64,000 nucleotides of DNA, from the NCBI RefSeq assembly GCF_900113575.1, contig NZ_FOPV01000012.1, forward strand, positions 1-64,000. The letters run 5' to 3'. Every line of letters starts with the position of its first letter. Position 1 is the stretch's first letter. Source of the stretch: Nitrosospira sp. Nsp14 (GTDB taxonomy: Bacteria; Pseudomonadota; Gammaproteobacteria; Burkholderiales; Nitrosomonadaceae). A program made the position numbers and the translations under genes. Positions 11,280-20,815 of the stretch are shown one piece after another. Under the pieces are notes generated by a model, which had not been told where the DNA came from, ran no database searches, and saw only the letters and a program-made list of their open reading frames with translations.

Positions 11280-12317
11280 CTAAAAAACAATTGTCCAGCC
11301 GGGCTGATTCGCTTGTTGCTTGGTGTAGGAAACGCCATGTACCTTTAAACCATCCTGGTTCAGCAGCGTGATAATACCTCCCTTATTGGACAAGGCCACT
11401 GGCGGTTGAACATCGACGCGCACCGTGGCACCGGGGTCGAGCATGCCACCCAAAGGCATTTTCGCTTTCTGCTTGTCGGCCAGCTGCCAACCGTCCAGCG
11501 AGATGACACGATCGCTGGCATTCAGTATGTGGACCCATTCCCTCTCTGGGGATTCCTTCGAATTAACCATTGCCGCAACTATGCGTACCAGCCCATCGGG
11601 CAATGTTTCAGTCGGCTGCGGCGCAATAGGGTCGGGATTTACAGGCTCGCCTGCCTCCGGCACACTTAATGTATGCCCTGTTACGTCATCTGTATGCCAG
11701 CTTTGCGATTGGAACTTCAGAAAAATGGCTGTCCACTGTTGCTCACCGGGAAAGTGAAATAGTACTCCGCCATCCTGCCAAACCCCATCGTCGCGAACAA
11801 ACGAACCTACATTACCCTGGTTCATGTGGATGTCATGTATGCCGTTACCTGGTACAAAGCCGAAATACTTGTCGGCTTTGTTGGCTTCTGGTCCCCATCG
11901 TTCGCCAAAAGCATAGACCAGGGCCTCCTCATCTGCCATCGCCCTCTGGACAATTTGATCAAGCTTCTCGTTCAGGTCGTTATCCGGGCCTGGCAGATTC
12001 GCAGGGAGAGGAGTCATCATTGCGGGCTGAAGCAAGTTTCCACGGATCAGATCAAGCGCGCCCGAAGAGGAGTTAGGTGCAAGACTGCTGAAACCGCTTG
12101 GTAGAATGGATACTATTTCCGTAAGCGGATGGATAAAGTACGGTTTGATGTAGTACATCAGCTCGGACGGCCCCAATTGAGACTTGACGTTAATCGCGAT
12201 GCGATAATTGGTACCGATCTCATCAACAATATGGATTTGATAGTGGGGTGAAGACCCTGAACCCAAACGGCGGGAAATCGCCCTCCCTTTCAAAACGCCG
12301 TAAGCGTTTAGTGGCAT
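11280..12317 (-). CDS. DUF2278 (YukJ-like) protein with C-terminal lamin-tail domain
   Basis: 345 residues. The N-terminal two thirds match the DUF2278/YukJ family: the opening MPLNAYGVLKG, a PHYQIHI strand, and YAFGERWG...HDIHMNQGN with a later DGGVLFHFP. After a Pro-rich hinge (about residues 220-240) comes a lamin-tail-like beta sandwich carrying WVHILNASD, LDGWQLAD and VDVQPPVALSNKGG. No signal peptide is visible. The DUF2278-LTD pairing occurs in bacteria, but its role is unknown. It converges with the antiporter operon and has no operon partner. Confidence 0.85.
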   Translation of the reverse strand: MPLNAYGVLKGRAISRRLGSGSSPHYQIHIVDEIGTNYRIAINVKSQLGPSELMYYIKPYFIHPLTEIVSILPSGFSSLAPNSSSGALDLIRGNLLQPAMMTPLPANLPGPDNDLNEKLDQIVQRAMADEEALVYAFGERWGPEANKADKYFGFVPGNGIHDIHMNQGNVGSFVRDDGVWQDGGVLFHFPGEQQWTAIFLKFQSQSWHTDDVTGHTLSVPEAGEPVNPDPIAPQPTETLPDGLVRIVAAMVNSKESPEREWVHILNASDRVISLDGWQLADKQKAKMPLGGMLDPGATVRVDVQPPVALSNKGGIITLLNQDGLKVHGVSYTKQQANQPGWTIVF

Positions 12318-12709
12318 ATTATTCTCCTCAGTCGATGTGGAAAAAAAGGTTATCCGGAATGCAGGTTAACGTGGCCTTCCTAGATCACAATTGATCAATA
12401 GTGCAAACTCTGGCTGATTGGCGGGCCTGCAAAACGCTCCCTTGGGCCTTGCAGGCGTATTGGGCAGGTGCGGCTACTGCAACGCAAAGTGAGGACCGTT
12501 CTCATTATAGTCAGCGAATTGATTCCATGCTCCCGCGATTCTTCGGCGCTATGCCGCTCGGTTTCCTTCAATGGCCGACCACTCGTGCTTTAGGTAAAGC
12601 AGGATTTCGTGTAATAACCAAAAAAGTTTTCTCAAAGTCTGATGTGCGAAAATTCATCAAATCGATTCCCGGATATCAAGCATCCTTTTAGCAACAAGGA
12701 GAAACCAAA
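12318..12709. other. Intergenic stretch, no gene supported
   Basis: This spacer lies between the DUF2278 start and GrpB. A plus-strand open frame at 12401-12691 has no ribosome site and no recognisable motif. The only functional signal I accept is AAGGAG at about 12694-12699, which serves the TTG start of grpB-like. Confidence 0.4.
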
Positions 12710-13240
12710 TTGCCACCGCCAATCAAGGTCGAACTGCAACCATATGATCCGCAGTGGGTCGAGAACACCGTTGCGGAAAGCAAGGTGCTCGCATCTATCC
12801 TGGGGAGAATCCTGTTGGCCGTCCACCATGTCGGATCAACTGCGATACCGGGCATCCGTGCAAAACCAGCTCTCGATCTCATGCCAGTGGTCACAAGTCT
12901 GACTGAGCTGGATGACCACCAGACCGATCTTGAAATGCTTGGCTATGATTGGTGGGCTGAACTTGGTTTGCCTGGACGACGCTACTGCACGAAAGCCGAT
13001 CCCATGACGAATCGCAGGTTAATCCAGCTTCACTGCTATGCCGAAGGTTCACCGGAGATCACGCGGCAACTCGCATTTCGTGACTATCTTCGCGAGAATC
13101 CCCGCATTGCTGCTGCCTATGACCAGGAGAAATCCCGCTGCCAGAGCCTGCACCCCGACGATTCGCACGCCTATGGCGACTGCAAGGAAGCATGGATCAG
13201 GAAGGTTGAAGCAGAAGCACTTGCTGGAGGGGCTTGGTAG
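12710..13240 (+). CDS. GrpB family protein (UPF0157, nucleotidyltransferase fold)
   Basis: 176 residues. The family hallmark VHHVGSTAIPGI followed by AKPALDLMPVV appears at about residues 39-61, and RLIQLHCY and FRDYLRENP follow as in other UPF0157 members. The fold belongs to the nucleotidyltransferase superfamily, but the biological function is not established; do not confuse it with GrpE. I chose the TTG start at 12710 because an AAGGAG box lies about 10 nt upstream and homology begins at once (VELQPYDPQW). No operon partner is apparent. Confidence 0.88.
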   Translation: MPPPIKVELQPYDPQWVENTVAESKVLASILGRILLAVHHVGSTAIPGIRAKPALDLMPVVTSLTELDDHQTDLEMLGYDWWAELGLPGRRYCTKADPMTNRRLIQLHCYAEGSPEITRQLAFRDYLRENPRIAAAYDQEKSRCQSLHPDDSHAYGDCKEAWIRKVEAEALAGGAW

Positions 13241-13350
13241 GTAAGATGACCCTTGGCTAATCCCTGCCAGCTTTCTTGCTACCGGGATTGATTTTGCGGG
13301 ACGAGTTTTTTTACAGCTTGATATGCGAAAATTCCACTCCTGAACCCCTT

Positions 13351-14766
13351 CTAGTCCTGCCGGGTCTGCTCGGCGATGAATGCCTTGACCACGTCTACAT
13401 CCGCGTTCATCACCACATACCGTTGCGGCAGGTCTTCGATATTCTCGTACCCGGCAGGGCGGGCGGGTTCATCGCCGATGGCCTCGACGATGCTCTCGGA
13501 AAATTTCACCGGCAGGGCCGTTTCGAGGCAGACCAGCGGTATGCCAGCTTCCCGATGCTCCAGCCCTACTTTCAATCCGTCCGCCGTATGCGGATCGATC
13601 AGCAGGCCATATTTTTCGTGCACTTCGCGTATGATGCCGATCCGGGCCGAATGGCTGCTGGTCCCGGAGATCATGCCGAAATCGTTTATTTTTTCCCATA
13701 AAGGCGTATCGACAAGATCGAATGCCCCGCCCGTGTCCACGACGCCCCACAATTCCTTCACCTTGGCCGCATCTCGCCCGGTCAGGTCGAAAATAAAGCG
13801 CTCGAAGTTGGACGCTTTCGAAATATCCATCGACGGACTGCTGGTATGGAGTGTTTCCGCTGTCTCGCGCGGGCGATAGCACCCGGTCGTGAAAAATTCG
13901 TCCAGCACATCGTTCTCGTTGGTGGCGAGAATCAGCTTCCTGATCGGCAGCCCCATCATGCGCGCCACATGGCCGGCGCAAATATTGCCGAAATTGCCCG
14001 ACGGCACGGAAAAGGAAACCTGCTCCTCGTTCGACCGGGTGGCGGCAAAGTAGCCTTTGAAATAATAGACGATTTGCGCCGCGATCCTGGCCCAGTTGAT
14101 CGAATTGACGGTGCCAATGCGGTACTTCTGCTTGAAGACGATATCATTGCTGACCGCCTTGACGATGTCCTGGCAATCGTCGAATACCCCGCGAATGGCG
14201 ATATTGAAAATGTTCGGGTCCTGCAGTGAAAACATCTGCGCGGTCTGGAACGGGCTCATCTTGCCCTGAGGCGACAGCATGAACACGCGGATGCTGCGCT
14301 TGCCGCGCATGGCGTATTCCGCGCTCGGACCGGTGTCGCCCGAGGTGGCGCCGAGGATATTCAGGCGCTCTCCGGTTTTTTCCAGCGCATATTCAAACAG
14401 GTTGCCCAGCAATTGCATGGCGATATCCTTGAATGCCAGTGTCGGGCCATGCGACAACCCCAGGATATGCAGCTCCGGCTCCAGGGTTTTGAGCGGCGTG
14501 ATGTCGTCGCTTTGGAACGAATCCGCGCTATAGGTGCGCGTGATGATATTGCGCAGGTCATCCGCGGGAATATCGTCGGCAAACCGGGAAATAATCTCGA
14601 AGGCAAGTTCCGGGTAACTCAGGCCGCGCCATCGGGCCAGTTCGCCCGCATCGATTTGCGGATAAGTTTCGGGCATTGCAAGCCCGCCATCGGACGCGAG
14701 CCCGCCCAGCAGGATTTGGGAAAACTTTTTCGGCGGCATGCCGCCGCGAGTGGAAATGTAGCGCAT
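13351..14766 (-). CDS. thrC: Threonine synthase
   Basis: A PLP enzyme that converts O-phosphohomoserine to threonine, the last step of threonine synthesis. 471 residues, the length of the larger (class I) bacterial enzymes. The N-terminal MRYISTRGG is the family opening; Lys113 in GPTLAFKDIAMQLLGN is the PLP Schiff-base lysine; SVPSGNFGNICAG is the phosphate-binding loop. It is third in a minus-strand run alaA-hom-thrC. The hom-thrC gap is 185 bp, long for strict coupling, so thrC may have an internal promoter as well. Confidence 0.96.
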   Translation of the reverse strand: MRYISTRGGMPPKKFSQILLGGLASDGGLAMPETYPQIDAGELARWRGLSYPELAFEIISRFADDIPADDLRNIITRTYSADSFQSDDITPLKTLEPELHILGLSHGPTLAFKDIAMQLLGNLFEYALEKTGERLNILGATSGDTGPSAEYAMRGKRSIRVFMLSPQGKMSPFQTAQMFSLQDPNIFNIAIRGVFDDCQDIVKAVSNDIVFKQKYRIGTVNSINWARIAAQIVYYFKGYFAATRSNEEQVSFSVPSGNFGNICAGHVARMMGLPIRKLILATNENDVLDEFFTTGCYRPRETAETLHTSSPSMDISKASNFERFIFDLTGRDAAKVKELWGVVDTGGAFDLVDTPLWEKINDFGMISGTSSHSARIGIIREVHEKYGLLIDPHTADGLKVGLEHREAGIPLVCLETALPVKFSESIVEAIGDEPARPAGYENIEDLPQRYVVMNADVDVVKAFIAEQTRQD

Positions 14767-14951
14767 GAGTTCGGCACCAGGGGATACGGAATGTTATTTG
14801 AAGATTCTTATTAAAAATAAAAGCTGGACCGTAGGTCGCGCGCACTGTAACTCGCGCTTCAGACTCTCATTGCAGAAGTTTATTGAAGACCGCTATCGCC
14901 GCCGCACGAAACGCGGCTGCGCAGCGGAAGTGTCTTTCGCCGGCACCGAGC

Positions 14952-16268
14952 TCATTTGCCGCCTAATTGTTCCATGCGGATGCGCGTGACCTTGCCGGTC
15001 ATCGTCGGCAGCTTCTTGATCCTGGCAATGGCCGTGTTAATGTTTTTTTCGACTGCCCGGTGCGTAAGCATGATGATATCGACCTGTTCCTCGCCTTCAC
15101 TCGGTTCTTTCTGCACCATGGCTTCGATTGAGATGCCCAGGTCTGCAAGCACGCGGGCAATGTCGGCCAGTGCCCCCGGCTTGTCCAGCACCCGGAGCCT
15201 GAGATAATAGGAAGTCTCTACTTCCTCCATGGGCAGGATCGGCGTATCCGACAGCAGGTCGGGCTGGAATGCGAGATGGGGAACGCGATGTTTGGGATCC
15301 GCGGTGTGCATGCGGGTCACATCCACGAGGTCCGCCACTACGGCGCTGCCGGTCGGCTCCGCCCCCGCACCCGCGCCATAATAAAGCGTGGCGCCGACGG
15401 CATCGCCCTTTACCACCACTGCATTCATCACGCCCTCGACATTGGCGATCAGCCGCCGCGTTGGAATCAGCGTGGGATGAACCCGGAGTTCGATCCCCTT
15501 CGGCGTGCGCCGGGTAAGGCCGAGCAGCTTGATGCGATAACCCAGTTCCTCGGCGTAGCGGATATCTTCGCGCGTCAGTTTGGCGATACCTTCGGTATAG
15601 ACCTTCTCAAACTGCATGGGGATGCCAAAGGCGATCGACGCCATGATGGTGAGCTTGTGTGCAGCGTCGATGCCCTCGATGTCGAAGGTTGGATCGGCTT
15701 CGGCATAGCCCAGCTTCTGCGCCTGCTTGAGCGCAGTATCGAACGTCAACCCTTTGTCGCGCATTTCCGACAGGATGAAATTGCTGGTGCCGTTGATGAT
15801 CCCGGCAATCCATTCGATGCGGTTGGCGGTCAATCCCTCGCGCAACGCCTTGATAATGGGAATGCCGCCAGCCACCGCCGCCTCGAACGCGACCATCACG
15901 CCCTTTTTCTGCGCCGCAGCGAAGATTTCGGTGCCGTGCGAGGCGAGCAAGGCCTTATTGGCGGTAATGACATGCTTGCCATTGTCGATAGCCTTCAGTA
16001 TCAGCTCTTTCGCGACCGTATAGCCGCCGATCAGCTCGACCACGATATCGATATCCGGATTCGATACAACTTCATTCGCATCGGCGGTGACAGTCACCCC
16101 TTCCCCCGCGAGCTGGCGCGCCTTCTCCAGGTCGCGGTCGGCGATCATGCTGACGACAATGCCCCTACCGGCCCGGCGCGTGATTTCTTCCTGGTTGCGT
16201 TCGAGCACGGCATACGTACCGCCACCGACAGTGCCTACGCCTATTAATCCTACATTGATGGGTTTCAT
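14952..16268 (-). CDS. hom: Homoserine dehydrogenase
   Basis: It reduces aspartate semialdehyde to homoserine with NAD(P)H, the branch point to threonine and methionine. 438 residues: a Rossmann NAD(P) domain with GVGTVGGGTY at the N terminus, a catalytic domain containing GIINGTSNFIL and the TEGIAKLTREDIRYAEELGY segment, and a C-terminal ACT domain (about 350-430) that usually binds threonine for feedback inhibition. It is monofunctional, with no aspartokinase fusion. It sits between alaA (101 bp upstream) and thrC, so homoserine and threonine formation are likely co-expressed. Confidence 0.97.
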   Translation of the reverse strand: MKPINVGLIGVGTVGGGTYAVLERNQEEITRRAGRGIVVSMIADRDLEKARQLAGEGVTVTADANEVVSNPDIDIVVELIGGYTVAKELILKAIDNGKHVITANKALLASHGTEIFAAAQKKGVMVAFEAAVAGGIPIIKALREGLTANRIEWIAGIINGTSNFILSEMRDKGLTFDTALKQAQKLGYAEADPTFDIEGIDAAHKLTIMASIAFGIPMQFEKVYTEGIAKLTREDIRYAEELGYRIKLLGLTRRTPKGIELRVHPTLIPTRRLIANVEGVMNAVVVKGDAVGATLYYGAGAGAEPTGSAVVADLVDVTRMHTADPKHRVPHLAFQPDLLSDTPILPMEEVETSYYLRLRVLDKPGALADIARVLADLGISIEAMVQKEPSEGEEQVDIIMLTHRAVEKNINTAIARIKKLPTMTGKVTRIRMEQLGGK

Positions 16269-16369
16269 AGCGTGAGTAATTGTTATTTGGATAAATCAGT
16301 CGTTCGGCCGGGAGACAGTATCTTTATTTCCCTCCGCCGTGCTTTTTTCCACTTCGAAGCCATGGCCCC

Positions 16370-17614
16370 TCAGGTTGTTCTGCCGAGGCAGGTGCCATGA
16401 CGCTTGCGGTACCGCCCCAGGAAATTGGCGACCCGGCCCAGCGCTTCGGTCAGGTCATCGCTGTTGGGCAAAAAGACGACACGAAAATGATCCGTATACG
16501 GCCAGTTGAATCCGCTGCCCTGCACCACCAGCACCTTTTCTTCCAGTAGCAGATCCAATGCGAACTGCTCATCGTCCTCGATCGGATACATTTTCGGATC
16601 GAGGCGCGGGAATAAATACATGGCCGCTTTCGGCTTGACGCAGGTTATGCCGGGGATATCCGTCAGCAGTTTCCAGGCAAGGTCGCGCTGGCGCATGAGC
16701 CGCCCCGTCGGCAGGACAAGATCGTTAATGCTCTGGTAGCCACCCAAGGCAGTCTGGATACCGAATTGCGAGGGAACATTGGCGCACAGGCGCATCGAAG
16801 CCAGCATGGTCAATCCGGCGATGTAGTCGCGGGCGTATTGTTTCGTTCCTGAAACCACCGCCCAGCCGGAACGGAAGCCCGCGGCGCGATAGTTCTTCGA
16901 CAAACCATTGAGGGTGACGAAAAGCACGTCATCCGCAAGCGAGGCGATCGATGTGTGCTCAGCGCCGTCATACAGCACTTTATCGTAGATTTCGTCGGCA
17001 TAAACGATGAGTTGATGCTGGCGGGCGATCTCGATGATTTCGAGCAGCATCTCATCCGGGTAAAGCGCACCGGTGGGATTATTCGGGTTGATGATGACGA
17101 TGGCGCGGGTATTTGAATTGACCTTGGAGCGGATATCGTCCAGGTCGGGCAGCCAGCCGGACTGCTCATCGCACACATAGTGCCGGGCTGTACCCCCCGC
17201 AAGCACCACGGCCGCGGTCCACAGCGGATAGTCGGGTGAAGGAACCAGCACCTCATCGCCCGTATTAAGAAGCGCCTGCATTGCCATCACGATCAGCTCG
17301 GAAACGCCATTGCCGATGTAGATGTCCTCCATCCGCACATCCTTGATGCGCTTCTGCTGCGTGTAGTGCATGATCGCCTTGCGCGCTGCGAACAAACCTT
17401 TCGAATCGCAATAGCCGGAGGCGGCGGAAAGGTTGTGTATCACATCCTGCAGGATTTCTGCGGGGGCGTCGAAGCCGAACGATGCGGGATTGCCGATATT
17501 CAGCTTGATGATGTGCTGGCCTTCCTCCTCCATCTGCCGCGCGCGGTCGAGCACCGGCCCGCGGATGTCATAACAGACATTCGCCAGCTTGCTGGATTTC
17601 AGGATAGGGCGCAT
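16370..17614 (-). CDS. alaA: Alanine-synthesising pyridoxal-phosphate aminotransferase AlaA
   Basis: 414 residues, strongly like E. coli AlaA, which transfers the amino group of glutamate to pyruvate to make alanine. Shared blocks include SSKLANVCYDIRGPVL, LNIGNPASFGFDAP, IYIGNGVSELIV, VIINPNNPTGALY and the Schiff-base lysine in LSKNYRAAGFRSGW. The C terminus has an extra dozen residues after the usual end (RKRHGTCLGRTT). It heads the alaA-hom-thrC run, an order often seen in betaproteobacteria. The start ATG gives MRPILKSSK, collinear with the E. coli protein. Confidence 0.93.
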   Translation of the reverse strand: MRPILKSSKLANVCYDIRGPVLDRARQMEEEGQHIIKLNIGNPASFGFDAPAEILQDVIHNLSAASGYCDSKGLFAARKAIMHYTQQKRIKDVRMEDIYIGNGVSELIVMAMQALLNTGDEVLVPSPDYPLWTAAVVLAGGTARHYVCDEQSGWLPDLDDIRSKVNSNTRAIVIINPNNPTGALYPDEMLLEIIEIARQHQLIVYADEIYDKVLYDGAEHTSIASLADDVLFVTLNGLSKNYRAAGFRSGWAVVSGTKQYARDYIAGLTMLASMRLCANVPSQFGIQTALGGYQSINDLVLPTGRLMRQRDLAWKLLTDIPGITCVKPKAAMYLFPRLDPKMYPIEDDEQFALDLLLEEKVLVVQGSGFNWPYTDHFRVVFLPNSDDLTEALGRVANFLGRYRKRHGTCLGRTT

Positions 17615-17847
17615 GGATGGGAAAACGTAATCGCGGGGATCGGATAAGGTACCGGTAGTGCCAGTCGAGCGCCAATAAGCAATAGCCAGCGGAATACAAT
17701 GGAATAAATGAAGTGACGCGTTTCGGCCGCTTCAGGATGCCACTTTTTCACCATTGTTTACGCTGGCGCGGGCACAAAAACTTTATCGCGGCATGAAAAA
17801 GATGTAATGTTACCCGACCAGCCAACCTGTCGCAAATGGAGCCTTGA

Positions 17848-18216
17848 TTGAAGCTGCATCTTTCCGGAATGACCGGGCAGAATATGTTCACCGGCTACGG
17901 GGCCGGGCATGTCATGATCAATCACGCGCGTTATGAGCGTAGCCTGATCGTGTTGCCCGACCGCATTATCGAAGACTGGAACGCAAACGCGTTCGAAGAC
18001 ATTACGGCCGAGCACTTCGACTTCGTGCTGTCGCTACAGCCCGAGATGGTGCTGTTCGGCACCGGCGCCACGCTGCGCTTTCCTCACCCGCGGCTGACGC
18101 GGGGCCTGATCCAGGTCGGCATTGGCGTCGAGGTAATGGACACCGCAGCGGCGTGCCGGACGTACAACATCCTCACGGCCGAGGGGCGGCGGGTCGCGGC
18201 CGCGCTGCTGATTTAG
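17848..18216 (+). CDS. Mth938-like (DUF498) domain protein
   Basis: 122 residues, a single Mth938/DUF498 domain: the central GYGAGHVMIN and SLIVLPDRII strands, the VLFGTGATLRFPHP loop and the closing helix TAAACRTYNILTAEGRRVAAALL. Homologues include the mitochondrial complex I assembly factor NDUFAF3, but the bacterial role is not established. The start is TTG at 17848, chosen because translation from it gives the conserved opening MKLHLSG; no in-frame ATG precedes it. It diverges from alaA and is followed directly by a decayed mgtC. Confidence 0.85.
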   Translation: MKLHLSGMTGQNMFTGYGAGHVMINHARYERSLIVLPDRIIEDWNANAFEDITAEHFDFVLSLQPEMVLFGTGATLRFPHPRLTRGLIQVGIGVEVMDTAAACRTYNILTAEGRRVAAALLI

Positions 18217-18299
18217 CCCCACGTCCCATGCCCCACACGCGACGTATGCGCCGTTGTGCGGTTCCTGCCTAGCCCCTGGAACAGCTACAAGTGCGGTAG

Positions 18300-18905
18300 C
18301 TTGGGCCCGGACATGAACATTCCGTACTGTCGGCGCAGCGCTTTTTGTGGACATGGCGAATCGCCTGCAAGCTCACGAGGGGGCTGTTCATGTCATCACC
18401 TCCGTAGTCTCTGGCATAGGCTTCCTCGGTGCCGGTGTGATCATGTGAGGAAGGGAATGTGCGGGAATCAACACCGCTGTCACGCTGTAAGGCTCTGCGG
18501 TAGTGGGGGCGCAACCGGGGCCGATCTGATCCTGGAGGCGCTACTCGGCACGATCTTCGTGCTCACGGCTAACACGCTTTTGCGGCCGGTGGTGAATCGC
18601 ATCAACCGCCAGCCCGACGATACACTAAAGCGTGGAGATGACCAATACGGTCTATGTAATCACCAAACGTGAGTTTCGGAAGGAGGCGCTCGCACTGCTA
18701 GAGCAGATTCTTGAGGAGGCCAACTGTCCAAGGAGCGATCTTGTAGTGCATGCTTTCGGGCAAACGACGTGGAGATCGAGGCAGTGTTGCAGGTTGCCTC
18801 GGTCGACGGTGCGGAACTCGATAATCTTACCGAGCGATTAACGCGGGAGGCCTATGTCAGTCAAGCTTCTGGAATCCCAGTAGCTTGGAGTAGCTATTTT
18901 CAACT
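18300..18905 (+). pseudogene. Decayed MgtC/SapB family membrane protein gene
   Basis: Pieces of an MgtC/SapB protein can be read in order but in different frames: VGAALFVDMANRL then VVSGIGFLGAGVIM followed by a stop (18352-18414), then ADLILEALLGTIFVL and TANTLLRPVVNRIN (about 18515-18610), then the C-terminal ACT-like region VYVITKREFRKEALALLEQ with EEANCPRSDLVVHAFGQ (18647-18765), then after another shift VEIEAVLQVASVDGAEL and LTREAYVSQA. At least three frameshifts and the loss of the N-terminal helices rule out a functional product. Intact MgtC proteins are inner-membrane proteins linked to low Mg2+ and ATP-synthase control. Boundaries are approximate. Confidence 0.85.
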
Positions 18906-18950
18906 GCTGGTCGAACATCAGAAATCCTTTATAAGATCAAGCTGAAGCAA

Positions 18951-20399
18951 CTAAAATTCGGCATGGACCCTCATCCCAAAAACATTCACGGGGCCCCGAT
19001 CAGCATTGAAGCCCGGGTTGGTAATATGCTGATAATCCGCCGTCACCCATACCGAGCTTAATAGACTGAGGCTATAAAAAATATCAACAACGTGTTCAGG
19101 ACCTCTTCTAATTCGGCCATCGCCGATGAATCCATCAATACCACCCATACCCAGATACCTGGCATGCTCGCTTGAAATCCAGCCTGCGGCGAACCCAATT
19201 CCAAGCGAATCCCTTCTACGCCCCCATCGGGTACCGCGAGCCAGAGCACCCAGTGAGATCGATCTGTCCGTTGACGTATAGGTATACACTTCGGTTTTGC
19301 CGTCGCTGTACATTCCCCGGAAGAATAAGCCTATGTCGCCCAGCACCTGTTGCTCGAGATTAATCCCTATGCCCATTTTGTTATTGGGTTTGCGTCCCCA
19401 GCATAAATCCGGGGCTCCCGCATTTCCTGATCCATAATTGAAACCGGTACAGGTTGTGGCATTTCTATTAGGGTCGGATTGGAAAGCGGCAATGGCATCA
19501 TTGAATTTGCCCATGTTTTCGTGATTCCTATAAGCCAGCACCCTTACAGCGCCGGGCTGGCCATTTAACAGATGCTTATGCTCAAACTCAACTTGCTATC
19601 CATAATAGGTAAATACTCTAGTGTCGATGGCAAGCTCATTAGGGTCTATGGGAACGGCTGCATGACCGAAGCGCAGCGCCCAATTATCATGAATGTATTC
19701 ACCCAGCAGCCCCCAGGTGTATCCTTTCGCATCCGCGGCGAAATCGTACGCCGCATATGTCATGAAGCCCATGTTAAAGAATTGCCGGCGAAGATCGCCT
19801 GAATACGAATTCTTGTCGAAGAAATCGAGAATACTGAATTTGCCAACCCTGACCACGAGGCGTCTGCTATCCACGGTTGTGCCGAGCTGCATGGGGTCAG
19901 AATCGAGTTGTACGCGGTCTCCGCCAAACCCCCAGGTCTGTTTGAAAAATAATCTGGATGTGAAATAGACAGGGATTTCAGAACCTCCTTTTTGCAGCTC
20001 GAAGTTGTGTATCGCTCCACCCAAACCCTTCAAATCCGAGAAAGGCCGCGTGGAAATCATATCCGGCGCATAATAAATTTCGCCACCCTTCCAGGTCTTG
20101 AGTCCCAGATACAGCGTAGCAGTTCCACTAAAGCTTCTTTCGCTTTCCGGCAACAGAGAATTGGGGCTTCCATTCAGATTGGTATACAAGGCCGGAAATG
20201 CGCCCTTCCAGCTGGAAATATAGGTGAATTGGCCATATATGTTCCAGCGTTCGTCCTTCAGATCATGCCACCCTTTTTTCGCAAATACGTTCATGAAATC
20301 GAATGCGTCCGTAGCGCGTGGGTCCGGCTCGGTCTGCGCCTGAACCGGCACAACGGGAAACAGCATGGAACAGAGAAGAAGTATCCTTACAAGAACCAT
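18951..20399 (-). pseudogene. Carbohydrate-selective porin (OprB-like) gene with one in-frame amber stop
   Basis: Translation from ATG 20399 gives a clear signal peptide (MVLVRILLLCSMLF...VQAQ), then an outer-membrane beta-barrel pattern of alternating aromatic strands (YGQFTYISSW, TATLYLGLKTW, GEIYYAPDM, DSRRLVVRVGKFSILDFFDKNSYSGD) like OprB-family porins. At 19598-19596 a TAG codon interrupts, after which the same frame continues for about 214 residues (QVEFEHKHLLNGQPG to the terminal FGMRVHAEF, ending on the aromatic residue typical of porins). With the stop read as one residue the protein would be about 482 residues, a normal length. So only one base prevents a complete gene: a very recent nonsense mutation (CAG or TGG to TAG) or a sequence error. 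Confidence 0.8.
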
Positions 20400-20572
20400 G
20401 GCTCTGATGTTTTCTGAACCCTGGCGCATTGTTGCAGGCAAGTTGGAATTTGATCGGCAATTGGCCTGGATGATTATTTGAAAGGATATCATTAGCTATC
20501 ACTCCAGACAGGGAGTTCTCCCATGGCGGACAGCCTATTATTCCTCGCGAAAGCCAGACAGTTGCACAGCCC

Positions 20573-20752
20573 ATGATTCAAACACTCACCATCGATGTGT
20601 CCACGGAAATCAAGAAAGTTATTACTTTCTATGAAGCATTAGCCGCTGAGCAAGACGTTAGGGTAACCTGCGAGGGAGATGGGACAGTTCTGCCGGCTCA
20701 CGCTTCTGATCCCGGCAAGCGGATGTGGCGTGCTTACTTGGTATCAAGGTGA
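20573..20752 (+). CDS. Small hypothetical protein (59 residues)
   Basis: An ATG at 20573 opens a 59-residue frame beginning MIQTLTIDVSTEIKKV and ending RMWRAYLVSR. The composition looks protein-like, with a beta-strand, helix, strand alternation (FYEALAAEQDVRVTCEGDG). No strong ribosome-binding site precedes it and I recognise no family. It diverges from the broken porin gene and converges with the REC-EAL gene. It is marginal; conservation would decide. Confidence 0.35.
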   Translation: MIQTLTIDVSTEIKKVITFYEALAAEQDVRVTCEGDGTVLPAHASDPGKRMWRAYLVSR

Positions 20753-20815
20753 GCAAGGGTAAAGCACTTTTTATTCCTAATCCGACCGTATACTAATCGG
20801 GGTCACAATATCCGA

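Noticed and set aside
12401-12691. 96-codon plus-strand frame before the GrpB gene.
   Set aside because: No ribosome site, no recognisable motif and codon use unlike its neighbours.
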